64,000 nt of DNA, from assembly GCA_965279255.1 (NCBI GenBank), contig OZ257146.1:3968001-4032000 (forward strand), in the 5' to 3' direction. The position numbers were made by a program, and so were the translations under genes. The notes below the pieces were generated by a model that saw only the letters and a list, made by a program, of their open reading frames with translations, ran no database searches and was not told the origin of the DNA. This DNA comes from CAMFLJ01 sp965279255 (GTDB lineage: Bacteria > Actinomycetota > Acidimicrobiia > Acidimicrobiales > Acidimicrobilacustridaceae). Positions 20,628 through 30,532 of this stretch are shown in pieces (position 1 is the stretch's first letter; the number at the start of each line of letters is the position of its first letter).

Positions 20628-21458
20628 TCAGCCCTCTGTAGCAGGGCAGTTGTCGAGGATCTCGGCGAACCGGGCCCGGTAGCCGTCGGTCATGTCGCTG
20701 CTGGGGATCACCCAGAACCGGTCGTGCAGCACGGCGTCGACGACATGGTCGGCCACGACCGTCGGCTCGACGCCGCTGGGGGCGGTGAAGGTGTCCTTGA
20801 TGCCGACGCGCATGGCCTCGCCCATCTCGGTGCGGGCCTCGGGCGCGATGGTGGCCGGCCGGTTGCGGTCGGACTCCATGACGTTGGTGTTCGTCGAGCC
20901 GGGGCACACGACCGACACCCCGATGGGCACGCCGCTGAACCCGAGCTCCTGGCGGAGCGTCTCGGAGATCGACACGACGCCGACCTTCGACACGGCGTAG
21001 GGGCCGATGAACGGGATGCCGCTCATGAGCCCTGCCACCGACGACACGTTGACCACGTGGCCCGGCGTGCCCTGTCGGGTCATCACCGGGAGGAAGGTCG
21101 ACACGCCGTGGATGACGCCCCACAGGTTGACGCCGAGGACCCACCGCCAGTCGTCGATGGTCTGGTCGGCGATCAGGTTGAAGGTGCTGACGCCGGCGTT
21201 GTTGACGACGACGTCGACCCGGCCGTGGCGCTCGAGCACCGCATCGCGCAGCGCCTCGACCGCCGCCAGGTCCGACACGTCGGTGGCCACCGCGAGGGTG
21301 CCGTCGGGCAGCGAGGGCAGGGCGGCGTCGAGCGCCGCCGCCTCGATGTCGGCGATGACCGGGATCGCGCCCTGGGCGGCCACCGCCCGGGCGATGGCCA
21401 GCCCGATCCCGCTGGCCCCTCCGGTCACGACGACGATCTTGTCCTCGAGTGTCTCCAC
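20628..21458 (-). CDS. Short-chain dehydrogenase/reductase (SDR)
   Basis: The 276-residue Rossmann enzyme has the NAD(P) motif TGGASGIG, NNAG, the catalytic Ser in NVSSVAG and the YxxxK pair in YAVSK. An Asp-rich segment, IADIEAAALDAAL, after strand 2 suggests preference for NAD(H). It is likely an oxidoreductase of alcohols or ketones in lipid or xenobiotic catabolism, given the divergent acyl-CoA dehydrogenase and downstream cluster. The GTG start at 21458 opens just after a GAGGAGG-rich stretch. Confidence 0.88.
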   Translation of the reverse strand: METLEDKIVVVTGGASGIGLAIARAVAAQGAIPVIADIEAAALDAALPSLPDGTLAVATDVSDLAAVEALRDAVLERHGRVDVVVNNAGVSTFNLIADQTIDDWRWVLGVNLWGVIHGVSTFLPVMTRQGTPGHVVNVSSVAGLMSGIPFIGPYAVSKVGVVSISETLRQELGFSGVPIGVSVVCPGSTNTNVMESDRNRPATIAPEARTEMGEAMRVGIKDTFTAPSGVEPTVVADHVVDAVLHDRFWVIPSSDMTDGYRARFAEILDNCPATEG

Positions 21459-21614
21459 AGCGCCCCTCCTCGCTCGGTGCCGGCGCGAACGCTCCGACGT
21501 GCCCCCCTCGGGGCGGTGGACGGTCCCCCCGGCCGTCGTTAGATTACACCGTTACCGAATTGGGAGGGAGCGGTGCCGGCCCTCCGCCGCCGAGGCTGTG
21601 GAAGGGGACCACCG

Positions 21615-22910
21615 ATGGCGTGGGACTTCGAGACCGATCCCGAGTTCCAGGAGCAGCTCGACTGGATGCGGGAGTTCATCGACTCCGAGATCGTGCCGCT
21701 CGAACCGGTGCTCGACGAGCTGCCTCCCGCCGAGTGGAAGGTCGTGCGCGACCACCTCCGCCAGCAGGTCAAGGACCGCGGGCTCTGGGGTGCCTTCCTC
21801 GACCCGAAGCTGGGTGGGCAGGGCTTCGGCCAGCTCAAGCTGGCGCTGATGTCGGAGCAGATCGGCCGTTCGATGGTCTCGATGACCATCTTCGGGGTGC
21901 AGGCCCCCGACAGCGGGAACATGGAGCTGCTCGCCCATGGCGCCACCGACGAGCAGAAGGAGCGGTGGCTGCTCCCGAACCTCCGCGGTGAGATCACCAG
22001 CGCCTTCGCCCTCACCGAGCCGTTCAACGCCGGCGCCGACCCCACGAAGATCAGCACCACCGCCTTCCTCGACGGTGACGAGTGGGTGATCGACGGCCAC
22101 AAGTGGTTCATCACCAACGCCTCGTCGGCCGACATCACCCTCGTCTTCGCCGAGACCAACCCGGAGCAGCGGCCCCACAAGCACGCCTCGATCATCATCG
22201 TGCCCGCGGGCACGCCGGGCATGGACGTCGTCCGCGACGTCGGCACCATGGCCCACCCCCACCCGGTGTACGGCCGGCCGGGCGGTCACGCCGAGGTCGT
22301 GTTCACCGGGTGCCGGGTGCCCGCCGACCACCTCATCGGCAACCCGGGCGACGGCTTCGTGCTCGCCCAGAAGCGCCTCGGCGGCGGTCGCATCCACCAC
22401 TCGATGCGCTGGCTCGGCCAGGCCCAGCGCTCGTTCGACATCATGTGCGAGCGGGCGGTGTCGCGCGAGTCACACGGCAAGCTCCTGGCCCAGCACCAGA
22501 TGATCCAGGACTACGTCGCGCTGTCCCACATGGAGATCGAGTCGGCCCGCCTGGTCACGTTCCAGACAGCGTGGAAGATGGACAAGCTCGGCGCGGCGGC
22601 AGTGCGGGCCGAGCTCGGCATGGTCAAGGCCCTGGTCTCGAAGACCGTGCTCGCCGTGCTCGATCGCACCATCCAGGTGTGCGGCGCCCTCGGCTACTCG
22701 AGCGACCTCCCGGTCGAGGCCTGGTACCGCGGCACCCGCTTCGGGCCCATCGGCGACGGCCCCGACGAGGTCCACAAGGCGGTCCTGGCCCGCACCCTGT
22801 TGAAGGGCTACAAGCCGGTCGAGGGGTGGCCCACCGAGCACATCCCGTCCCGACGGCCGGCGGCCGAGGCCAAGTGGGCCGAGCTGCGCACCCTGGCAGG
22901 TGTGGCATGA
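21615..22910 (+). CDS. Acyl-CoA dehydrogenase family protein
   Basis: The 431-residue FAD enzyme has FALTEPFNAGADPTKI, the GHKWFITNASSADI segment, GGGRIHHSMRWLGQA and GDGPDEVHKAV near the end. It resembles the 10494-11753 enzyme in layout and belongs to the same broad ACAD10/11-like group. ATG 21615 follows GAAGGGGA; the longer frame adds an unconserved Arg-rich stretch. The next SDR overlaps by 4 bp, so both are one operon. The upstream region (21530-21565) is the most AT-rich stretch nearby and probably holds the promoter. Confidence 0.9.
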   Translation: MAWDFETDPEFQEQLDWMREFIDSEIVPLEPVLDELPPAEWKVVRDHLRQQVKDRGLWGAFLDPKLGGQGFGQLKLALMSEQIGRSMVSMTIFGVQAPDSGNMELLAHGATDEQKERWLLPNLRGEITSAFALTEPFNAGADPTKISTTAFLDGDEWVIDGHKWFITNASSADITLVFAETNPEQRPHKHASIIIVPAGTPGMDVVRDVGTMAHPHPVYGRPGGHAEVVFTGCRVPADHLIGNPGDGFVLAQKRLGGGRIHHSMRWLGQAQRSFDIMCERAVSRESHGKLLAQHQMIQDYVALSHMEIESARLVTFQTAWKMDKLGAAAVRAELGMVKALVSKTVLAVLDRTIQVCGALGYSSDLPVEAWYRGTRFGPIGDGPDEVHKAVLARTLLKGYKPVEGWPTEHIPSRRPAAEAKWAELRTLAGVA

Positions 22911-23662
22911 CGGTCCCGTCGTTCAGGGTCGACGACAAGGTCGTCGTGGTCACCGGTGGCAGCAAGGGCCTGGGTCGGGCGATGGCACTCGGCTTCGCCG
23001 AGTCGGGGGCCGACGTCGTGGTCGCCAGCCGCAAGCTCGACGAGTGCGAGCGGGTGGCCGACGAGGTGCGGGCCCTCGGCCGGCGCGCCCTGGCGGTGTC
23101 GTGCCACGTCGGTGACTGGCAGCAGTGCGATGACCTCGTAGCGGCCACGGTGGCGGAGTTCGGGCGGGTCGACGTCCTGGTCAACAACGCCGGCATCGCG
23201 CCGGTGCCGCCCTCGCTGCTCGGCATCACCGAGGAGCTCTACGCCAAGACGATGGACGTGAACTTCAAGGGCCCGTTGCGGCTCACCGCCCTGGCCGCCG
23301 AGCACATGGCCCCGGGCAGCTCGGTGATCAACATCAGCTCGAAGGCGTCGCTGCGGCCGAGCCCGTTCACCGTCGTCTATGCCGCGGCCAAGGCGGCCCA
23401 GAACACGCTCACCAAGGCCGCCGCCCAGGAGCTCGGGCCACGTGGCATCCGGGTGAACAGCATCGTCTGCGGCATGTTCCACACCGACAGCTTCCACAAG
23501 GCGGCGCCCACCGAGGCCGCCCAGGCGGCGGCCGCGCAGGGCATCTCGCTGGGGCGCATCGCCGACGCCGACGAGATCGTGGGCACGGCGCTCTACCTCG
23601 CCAGCGAGGCGTCGTCGTACCTCACCGGGGAGCTCATCCTCCTCGACGGCGGCGGCTCCTGA
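22907..23662 (+). CDS. Short-chain dehydrogenase/reductase (SDR)
   Basis: The 251-residue enzyme carries TGGSKGLG, NNAGIAP, the Ser in INISSKAS and YAAAK. It ends with the tetramer-type segment LTGELILLDGGGS, as in FabG-like SDRs. A likely role is 3-hydroxyacyl-CoA or alcohol dehydrogenation next to the dehydrogenase with which it overlaps by 4 bp. The cofactor segment SRKLDE after strand 2 suggests NADP(H), which is tentative. Confidence 0.88.
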   Translation: MTVPSFRVDDKVVVVTGGSKGLGRAMALGFAESGADVVVASRKLDECERVADEVRALGRRALAVSCHVGDWQQCDDLVAATVAEFGRVDVLVNNAGIAPVPPSLLGITEELYAKTMDVNFKGPLRLTALAAEHMAPGSSVINISSKASLRPSPFTVVYAAAKAAQNTLTKAAAQELGPRGIRVNSIVCGMFHTDSFHKAAPTEAAQAAAAQGISLGRIADADEIVGTALYLASEASSYLTGELILLDGGGS

Positions 23663-24267
23663 TGGCCGGGCGCACCGCCTTCGACCTCGATGCCGACGAG
23701 GTCGTCGACGCCGCCCTCGCCCTGCTCGAGGAGGAGGGCCTCGACGCCGTGAGCATGCGCAGCGTCGGTGCCCGCCTGGGGGTGTCGCCCGTTCCGCTCT
23801 ACAGCCGCGTCGGCAACAAGGACGCCCTGCTGGAGGCCATGGCCGAGCGCCTCATGGCGGGCATGGCCCCGGCCGTCGTCGACGACGAGCCGTGGGCCGA
23901 CTACGCCGTGCGCTGGGCCACCGCGGTGCGCCAGCGGTTCGCCCGCTCGGCCGAGTTGCGCCTCGTCGTGGGCAACTCCCGGGCTCCGTTCGTCGAGGCC
24001 TCCCGCCCGCTCGTCGACACGCTGCGGGCGGCGGGCTTCGAGGCCGACGAAGCGGTCCAGGCCTGCCGGCTGCTGCTGTGGGCGGTCTCCGGGTTCGCCA
24101 CGATCGAGGGGGGCACCGTCCGCGACCGTCCCACCCGGGGACGCCGACCGGGCGGCGATCCGTCCGGTGTCTCGCGGGCCGAGGCCGACCACCTCTTCAC
24201 ACTCCAGGTCCGCTACGTGGTCGAGGGCATCGCCCGCGACCGCGAGGCCACCGGGGCGGCCCGATGA
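23662..24267 (+). CDS. TetR family transcriptional regulator
   Basis: The 201-residue protein has an N-terminal HTH with AALALLEEEGLDAVSMRSVG followed by ARLGVSPVPLYSRVGNKDAL. A helical TetR-C-like ligand domain follows. The ATG overlaps the SDR stop by one base and its own stop overlaps the CoA transferase by 4 bp. It probably represses this operon and responds to an acyl-CoA or related ligand; the operator may lie in 21530-21570. The ligand is unknown. Confidence 0.85.
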   Translation: MAGRTAFDLDADEVVDAALALLEEEGLDAVSMRSVGARLGVSPVPLYSRVGNKDALLEAMAERLMAGMAPAVVDDEPWADYAVRWATAVRQRFARSAELRLVVGNSRAPFVEASRPLVDTLRAAGFEADEAVQACRLLLWAVSGFATIEGGTVRDRPTRGRRPGGDPSGVSRAEADHLFTLQVRYVVEGIARDREATGAAR

Positions 24268-25490
24268 GCACCGCCGCCGACAGCGGCGAGGTGCCGGTGA
24301 CCGGGCCGCCCCTGCACGGCGTGCGGGTGGTCGAGCTCGGTGCGTGGGTCGCCGGGCCCGCCGCCGGTGCCGTGCTGGCCGACTGGGGAGCCGACGTCAT
24401 CAAGGTCGAGCCCGTCGCCGGTGACCCGATCCGGCTGTCGGTCCGCATGGGCCCCGACGGGGCCAACCCGCCGTTCGAGCTCGACAACCGGGGCAAGCGC
24501 TCGGTGGCCCTGAACGTCGGTGACCCCGCCGGGCGAGAAGCGTTCGACGCCCTGCTCGACGGCGCCGACGTGTTCGTCACGAACCTCCGGCCGGTGGTCC
24601 TCGAGGGGTGGGGCCTCGCACCCGCCGACCTGCTCGAGCGCTTCCCCCGCCTGGTCGTCGCCACCCTCACCGGCTTCGGCGAGTCCGGACCGTTGCGCGA
24701 CCGACCGAGCTACGACATCGGCGGCTACTGGGCCCGCTCGGGGCAGGCCGCCGCCCACACGGTGAACGGCGAGCCGCCGCTGCTGCGCAACGCCCTCGGC
24801 GACCACCACAGCGCCATGGCCCTCGTGGGTGGCGTGTGCGCCGCCCTGCACGCCCGCCACGCGACGGGCCGGGGCCGCCACGTGTCGACCTCGCTGCTGC
24901 GCAACGGGTGGTACGGGGTGTCGCAGGACGCCGCCTTCCTGAGCCGCACGGGGACCTGGTTCCAGTACCCCCGCAAGGAGTTCACCAACCCGCTCTTCAC
25001 GACCTATCCCACCGCCGACGGCCGGTGGCTGTGGCTGCTCGGCCTGCAACCCGAGCGGCACTGGGCCGAGATCGCGGTGGCCGTCGGCCATCCCGAGTGG
25101 CTGGCTGACGAGCGCTTCGTCGACGCCATGGCGATGCGGGCGAACGCCAGGGCGCTGAACGACCTGCTCGAGGCCGCGTTCCTCACCCGCACGCTCGACG
25201 AGTGGGGCCCGGTCCTCGACGAGAACGGCGTCTGGTGGGAGCCCGTGCTCACCATCGACGAGGTGCTCGTCGACGAGCAACTGCTCGCCGCCGGGGGGAT
25301 GGTCACCACCGCGCTCGTCGACGGCTCGACCATCCCGATCCCGGCCACGCCGGTCGACTTCGACGGCGTCTCGAAGGTGAGCGACCTGCCTCCACCCGAC
25401 CTCGGCGCTCACACGCTGGAGGTCCTCGCCGAGGCCGGCCTCACCCCCGAGCAGATCGCCGTGCTGCAGGCGGGCGGCGTCATCGGCTGA
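24264..25490 (+). CDS. CaiB/BaiF-type CoA transferase (class III)
   Basis: This 408-residue enzyme fits family III CoA transferases, with HGVRVVELGAWVAGP at the start, DWGADVIKVEP, and the catalytic Asp, about residue 151, in RPSYDIGGYW. These enzymes move CoA between acyl groups through an aspartyl-CoA intermediate. In context it would activate a carboxylic acid for the neighbouring acyl-CoA dehydrogenase. ATG 24264 overlaps the TetR stop by 4 bp. Confidence 0.9.
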   Translation: MSTAADSGEVPVTGPPLHGVRVVELGAWVAGPAAGAVLADWGADVIKVEPVAGDPIRLSVRMGPDGANPPFELDNRGKRSVALNVGDPAGREAFDALLDGADVFVTNLRPVVLEGWGLAPADLLERFPRLVVATLTGFGESGPLRDRPSYDIGGYWARSGQAAAHTVNGEPPLLRNALGDHHSAMALVGGVCAALHARHATGRGRHVSTSLLRNGWYGVSQDAAFLSRTGTWFQYPRKEFTNPLFTTYPTADGRWLWLLGLQPERHWAEIAVAVGHPEWLADERFVDAMAMRANARALNDLLEAAFLTRTLDEWGPVLDENGVWWEPVLTIDEVLVDEQLLAAGGMVTTALVDGSTIPIPATPVDFDGVSKVSDLPPPDLGAHTLEVLAEAGLTPEQIAVLQAGGVIG

Positions 25491-25557
25491 TCCCCCGAGG
25501 GGCCCGGCGATAACCTCCCCGTCCCGGCACCGCGGCCGGAGAACGGGGACATGGGGC

Positions 25558-27801
25558 ATGAGCATCCTTGGCAACGAGGTCCAGCGGGTCGAGGACCCCC
25601 GGTTCCTCACCGGGCAGGCCACCTACATCGCGAACCTGCACCCGGCCGGGTTGGCGCACGTCGAGTTCGTGCGCTCGCCGCTGGCCCACGGCCGCATCAC
25701 CGAGCTCGACGTGAGCGAGGCGCTCACCATGCCCGGCGTGCTCGCCGTGGTCACCGCCGCCGACCTCGCCAACAACGTCACCCCGGCCGGCATGGTGCCG
25801 ATGCCGCCCACCCTCGCCCGCCCGATCCTCGCCACCGACGTCGTGCGCTTCGTCGGCGAGCCGATCGTGGCCATCGTGGCCGAGACCCTCGCCCAGGCCG
25901 TCGACGCCTCCGAGGCCGTGATCGTCGACTACGACCCGCTCGAGCCGGTCGTCTCGCTCGACGACGCCCTCTCCGACCGCGTGCTCGTGCACCCCGACCA
26001 CGGCACCAACGTGGCCATGGGCTCCGAGGCGGCCTCCACCGAGCCGATCGACGCCGAGGTCGTGGTGCGCCAGCGCATCGTCAACCAGCGCGTCGCCCCG
26101 TGCCCGCTCGAGCCCCGCGTGTCGGCGGCCTGGTGGGAGGGCGAGCGGCTGGTGCAGCAGCTCGCCTGCCAGAGCACCCACACCGCCCAGCGCATGTACG
26201 CCGACTACAACGGCCTGCCCCTCGAGCGGGTGCGCGTCGTCGTCCCCGACGTCGGCGGCGGCTTCGGCGCGAAGGCCGTGCCGTACCCGGAGGACCTCCT
26301 CCTCGGCGACCTCGCCCGCCGGGTCGAGCGCCCCGTCCTGTGGGCCGAGGACCGCAGCTCGTCGATGCAGGCCCTGGCCCACGGCCGGGCGCAGATCCTC
26401 GACGTCACCCTCGCCGGCACCCGTGACGGCCGCTTCACCCACTACCGCCTCGACGTCACCCAGGACGCCGGCGCCCAGGCGATGATGAGCGTCTTCCTGC
26501 CGGTGATGACCCGGATGATGACCACCGGCGTCTACGAGATCCCGACGGTCGAGATGACGTGGCGGTCGGTGCTCACCACGACCACGCCCAACACCTCGTA
26601 CCGCGGTGCCGGACGACCCGAGGCCGCCGCCGCCCTCGAGCGCATCGTCGACCTCTTCGCCGCCGAGATCGGCATGGACCCCGCTGAGGTGCGCCGCCGC
26701 AACTACGTGCCGCCGGAGGCCTTCCCCTACACGACGCCGGTCGGCACCACCTACGACTGCGGCGACTACCCGGCCAGCCTCGAGATGGCCCTCGACGCCG
26801 CCGGCTACGACGAGCTGCGGGCCGAGCAGGCCCGGCGCCGGGCGGCAGGCGGCCCGCTCATGGGCATCGGCCTGGCCACCTACGTCGAGGTCACCGGGCC
26901 GGGCGGTGGTGCCGAGTTCGGCTCCACCGAGCTGCTGCCCGACGGCCGCTTCCGCGTCGTCACCGGCTCCACCCCGTACGGCCAGGGCCACGTCACGACG
27001 TGGGCGATGCTCGCCGCCGACCGCCTCGGCGTGTCGATGGACCGCATCGAGGTCATCCACGGTGACACCGACCTCGTGCCCTCCGGTGGTGTCACCGGCG
27101 GCTCCCGCTCGGTGCAGATGGCCGGCTCGGCGGTCGCCGACGCCAGCGAGAAGCTCGTCGCCGCCGCCACCGAGGTCGCCGCCGACCTGCTCGAGGCCAG
27201 CGCCGGCGACGTCGTGTTCGACGCCGAGCGCGGTGAGTTCCACGTGGTCGGCACCCCGTCGGTGTCGGTCGGGTGGGAGCCCATCGCCACCGCCAGCGCC
27301 GACGACCCGCTCGAGACGTTCTCCGACCTCACCCAGGACGGCTCCACGTTCCCGTTCGGCACCCACGTCGCCGTGGTCGAGATCGATCCCGAGCTCGGCA
27401 AGGTCGAGCTGGTGCGCTTCGTGGCCGTCGACGACGCCGGCACGATCATCAACCCCCTGCTCGCCCACGGCCAGGTCCACGGCGGCATCGCCCAGGGTGT
27501 CGCCCAGGCCCTCCTCGAGGAGGTCCTCTTCGACGCCGACGGCAACCCGCTGACCTCCACCTTCGCCGACTACGGGATCATCTCCTCGGCCGAGCTGCCC
27601 TCCTTCGAGGTGCTCACCATGGAGACCCCCACGCCTCTGAACCCGCTCGGGGCCAAGGGCATCGGCGAGTCCGGCACCATCGGCGCCACCCCGGCCGTGC
27701 AGAACGCAGTGGTCGACGCCCTGTCGCACCTCGGCGTGCGCCACGTCGACATCCCCTGCACCGCGCAGCGGGTCTGGGCCGCCATCCGCGACGCCGGCTG
27801 A
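25558..27801 (+). CDS. Xanthine dehydrogenase/CoxL-family molybdenum-binding subunit
   Basis: The 747-residue large subunit spans the aldehyde oxidase/xanthine dehydrogenase a/b hammerhead domain (about residues 15-125) and the molybdopterin-binding domain. The active-site loop reads SYRGAGR (residues 347-353), close to the AYRGAGR of form II CoxL-like proteins rather than the AYXCSFR of true CO dehydrogenase. The catalytic Glu is in KGIGESG (about residue 704). No gene for the FAD or iron-sulfur subunit is adjacent, which is unusual. The substrate is unknown. Confidence 0.87.
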   Translation: MSILGNEVQRVEDPRFLTGQATYIANLHPAGLAHVEFVRSPLAHGRITELDVSEALTMPGVLAVVTAADLANNVTPAGMVPMPPTLARPILATDVVRFVGEPIVAIVAETLAQAVDASEAVIVDYDPLEPVVSLDDALSDRVLVHPDHGTNVAMGSEAASTEPIDAEVVVRQRIVNQRVAPCPLEPRVSAAWWEGERLVQQLACQSTHTAQRMYADYNGLPLERVRVVVPDVGGGFGAKAVPYPEDLLLGDLARRVERPVLWAEDRSSSMQALAHGRAQILDVTLAGTRDGRFTHYRLDVTQDAGAQAMMSVFLPVMTRMMTTGVYEIPTVEMTWRSVLTTTTPNTSYRGAGRPEAAAALERIVDLFAAEIGMDPAEVRRRNYVPPEAFPYTTPVGTTYDCGDYPASLEMALDAAGYDELRAEQARRRAAGGPLMGIGLATYVEVTGPGGGAEFGSTELLPDGRFRVVTGSTPYGQGHVTTWAMLAADRLGVSMDRIEVIHGDTDLVPSGGVTGGSRSVQMAGSAVADASEKLVAAATEVAADLLEASAGDVVFDAERGEFHVVGTPSVSVGWEPIATASADDPLETFSDLTQDGSTFPFGTHVAVVEIDPELGKVELVRFVAVDDAGTIINPLLAHGQVHGGIAQGVAQALLEEVLFDADGNPLTSTFADYGIISSAELPSFEVLTMETPTPLNPLGAKGIGESGTIGATPAVQNAVVDALSHLGVRHVDIPCTAQRVWAAIRDAG

Positions 27802-27861
27802 GCCCGCCCTCCGCTGTCGCTGCTGCTACAGGGAGCAGCGGCGCCTGCCGATGTACCCCCG

Positions 27862-30528
27862 ATGGCACGCATGGTGGGACGACGCGGGATCGGTGTCCGC
27901 TACGTGATGCTCGCCGTGGTGGCCGTTCCGCTCCTCGGCTTCCTCGTGCTGGCCCTCGGGGCGGTGCACGCCGCCGACCGGGAGGTCTCGGCCGCCCAGC
28001 AGGCGAAGGCGGTCGGCGAGCAGCTCACCGAGTACACCGATCTCGAGGCGGCGGTGGCCATCGAGCACTACTGGGCCGGCGCGACCGTGGCGATCCGGGA
28101 ACTCGGCCTGGAGCCGGCCGAGCTGGTCGACACCCTCGGCGTCGACGTGGAGGCGGAGTGGGTGAGCTCCCGGGAGGTGGTCGATCGGCTGAGCGCCGTC
28201 GCGCCGGTCGACGGGCTCGACGAGCTGTTGGCCGCCGGCCGGGCCACCTCCGACGTCGACGGCGGCGGCGCCTACATCCAGGCTGAAGACGCCGCCATCG
28301 CCGCGGTGGAGGTCGTGAAGCAGGACCTGGCCTCCGCCGCCCTGGCGGTGGACGACCCCGCGAAGATGGTGGGTGACGCGGCTGCACTGTCGGGCTCGAT
28401 CGACCTCCGGTCCGAGGTCTTCGTCCTCGTGGCCAACCTCTTCGGGGTCCGCTTCCCCGACAAGGCGCTCACCGAACGCCCTGTCGAGGAGCTCATCGCG
28501 GCGCGGGCCCGATACCGCGAGGTGGCTGCCGACCTCGATCGAGGGTCTTCCGACTCGCCGGAGCTCGCTGCCGTGCTGGCCTCGATCGAGGCCGACGACG
28601 CGACGCGGACGTTCTTCTCCGGCATCGACGGGGCGATCGCCGCGGTCGGCGCCCCTCCTCAGGTGCGCGACCCCTCGGACGAGCTGATGCTCCAGTCGTC
28701 CACCTTCGCAAACTCGCTCACCGTCCTCGACCGGTTCGGTGCCGCGGTCGACATCACGAGCGCCGACCTGGCGACGACGGGCGAGCGCATGACCCGCAGC
28801 GCGGAGGAGACCCGCGACCACGTGGTGCTGGCCCTGGCGGGTGTCGGGCTCGTGTCCCTCGCGGTCGCGGTGTTCATCGGCCGGTGGATGGTGAGCTCGC
28901 TCGACGGCATCTCGGCCAGCGCCACCGCCATGAACGGAGGCGACCTGGACCGTCCGGCCCCCGTGCGCGGGCCGGCCGAGGTGAGGGTCGCGGCCGAGGC
29001 GCTGAACGGGGCGTCGGCCAACATCCGCTCGGCGGAGCGACAGGTGCTCGCCATGGCGAGCGGCGACCTCTCCGAGCGGCCCGGTCCCGACGTGCTGCCG
29101 GGCCGGCTCGGCTCGTCCCTCAACGCGGCGTTCGACCGCCTCACCGAGTCGATGAAGGACCGGGAGCAGCTGCGCCACGACCTGCACGTCGAGGCCACCC
29201 ACGACGGGCTCACCGGGCTGCCGAACCGCTCGGCCATCATGCGGGGCCTCGCCGAGGCGGTCGCGTCGTCGGGGCCCGAGGACCAGGTGGCCGTGCTCTT
29301 CGTCGACATCGACGGCTTCAAGGCCATCAACGACCTTCACGGCCACTCGGTCGGCGACCGGGTGCTGCAGGGCATCGCCGACCGCGTCCGGGGCGCGGCG
29401 CGCGCCGGGGACATCGTCGGCCGCCTCGGCGGCGACGAGCTCGTCGTCATCGCCCATCCGGTCGACGGGCTGCCCGATGCGTTGAGCCTCGCCCGCCGGA
29501 TCCGCAAGGCGGTCAGTCGACCGCTGCCGTCGGCCGACGGCATCACCCCGTCGCTCTCGATCGGTGTCACCGCCGGCTCCGGGGCCGACCTCTCACCCGA
29601 GCGGCTCCTCCACGACGCCGACCTCGCCGTCTACGAGGCCAAGGCGGCCGGCGGCAACGTCATCGAGATCTGCACGGCCGGCCTGCGCGATGCCGCCGAC
29701 CACCGCCAGAGCGTGGAGCGCTCGTTGGCGCGCGCCATCGCCGGCGCAGAGCTCGACGTGGCGGTGCAGGCCGTGGTCGGCAGCTCCGACGCGGCCGTCA
29801 TCGGTGTCGAGGCCCTCGTGCGGTGGCCGCAGGCCGACGGGACGGTCCGCGCCCCGAGCGACTTCGTCACCATCGCCGAGCGGAGCAACCTCGTCATCGA
29901 CCTCGATCGCTGGGTGATCGGCGAGGTGGTGCGGGTGCTGGCGGGCTGGAAGGACGATCCTCGCACCGCGTCGTTGACGGCGTCGGTGAACCTCTCGGCC
30001 CGCCACGCCTCGGTGACCTCCTTCGCCGACCACATCCTCGAGACCCTCGAGGAGCACGGCGTCGAGCCTGCGCGCCTGGTCGTCGAGCTGACCGAGAGCG
30101 CGCTGATCGCCAACCTCGACCACGTCGTCAACGAGCTCCGCCGGCTGCGGGAGCACGGTGTGTCGGTGGCGGTGGACGACTTCGGGACCGGCTACACGTC
30201 GCTCGCCCTGCTGCACAAGCTCCCGATCGACACGCTGAAGCTCGATCGGGTCCTCACCGCCAAGCTCGGTGAGGAGCGCGTGCGGGCCGTGGTGCAGCTG
30301 GTCGTCGACACCGCCCACCTGATCGGCCTGTCGGTGACCGCCGAAGGGGTCGAGACCGCCGAGCAGATGGACGAGCTCCGGGAGCTCGGGGTCGACGCCC
30401 TCCAGGGCTTCCTGCTCCATCGTCCGGCTGCGGTGGACGCCTTCGTCGCCGGCCTGGACGGTCTCGGGGGCCCCGGCCCCGGCCCCGGCTCCGTCGACGG
30501 CGGGACGGCAGTGCCGGCCAACCGTTGA
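27862..30528 (+). CDS. Membrane-bound GGDEF-EAL c-di-GMP enzyme
   Basis: The 888-residue protein has a helix at residues 13-37, an extracytoplasmic helical sensor of about 280 residues, and a second helix at about 321-344. HAMP, GGDEF and EAL domains follow. The cyclase motif is GGDEL (523-527), a slight variant. The EAL domain looks active: EAL (650-652), the Asn in VNLSARH, ELTES, DDFGTG, LKLDR and AEGVET are all present. It probably degrades c-di-GMP, with cyclase activity less certain. It sits alone between the Mo-enzyme gene and opposing genes. Confidence 0.9.
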   Translation: MARMVGRRGIGVRYVMLAVVAVPLLGFLVLALGAVHAADREVSAAQQAKAVGEQLTEYTDLEAAVAIEHYWAGATVAIRELGLEPAELVDTLGVDVEAEWVSSREVVDRLSAVAPVDGLDELLAAGRATSDVDGGGAYIQAEDAAIAAVEVVKQDLASAALAVDDPAKMVGDAAALSGSIDLRSEVFVLVANLFGVRFPDKALTERPVEELIAARARYREVAADLDRGSSDSPELAAVLASIEADDATRTFFSGIDGAIAAVGAPPQVRDPSDELMLQSSTFANSLTVLDRFGAAVDITSADLATTGERMTRSAEETRDHVVLALAGVGLVSLAVAVFIGRWMVSSLDGISASATAMNGGDLDRPAPVRGPAEVRVAAEALNGASANIRSAERQVLAMASGDLSERPGPDVLPGRLGSSLNAAFDRLTESMKDREQLRHDLHVEATHDGLTGLPNRSAIMRGLAEAVASSGPEDQVAVLFVDIDGFKAINDLHGHSVGDRVLQGIADRVRGAARAGDIVGRLGGDELVVIAHPVDGLPDALSLARRIRKAVSRPLPSADGITPSLSIGVTAGSGADLSPERLLHDADLAVYEAKAAGGNVIEICTAGLRDAADHRQSVERSLARAIAGAELDVAVQAVVGSSDAAVIGVEALVRWPQADGTVRAPSDFVTIAERSNLVIDLDRWVIGEVVRVLAGWKDDPRTASLTASVNLSARHASVTSFADHILETLEEHGVEPARLVVELTESALIANLDHVVNELRRLREHGVSVAVDDFGTGYTSLALLHKLPIDTLKLDRVLTAKLGEERVRAVVQLVVDTAHLIGLSVTAEGVETAEQMDELRELGVDALQGFLLHRPAAVDAFVAGLDGLGGPGPGPGSVDGGTAVPANR

Positions 30529-30532
30529 CGCC

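Noticed and set aside
27802..27861. CoxM/CoxS-type subunit gene next to the molybdenum subunit
   Set aside because: Only 60 bp separate the molybdenum subunit from the GGDEF-EAL gene and the upstream gene is a CoA transferase.
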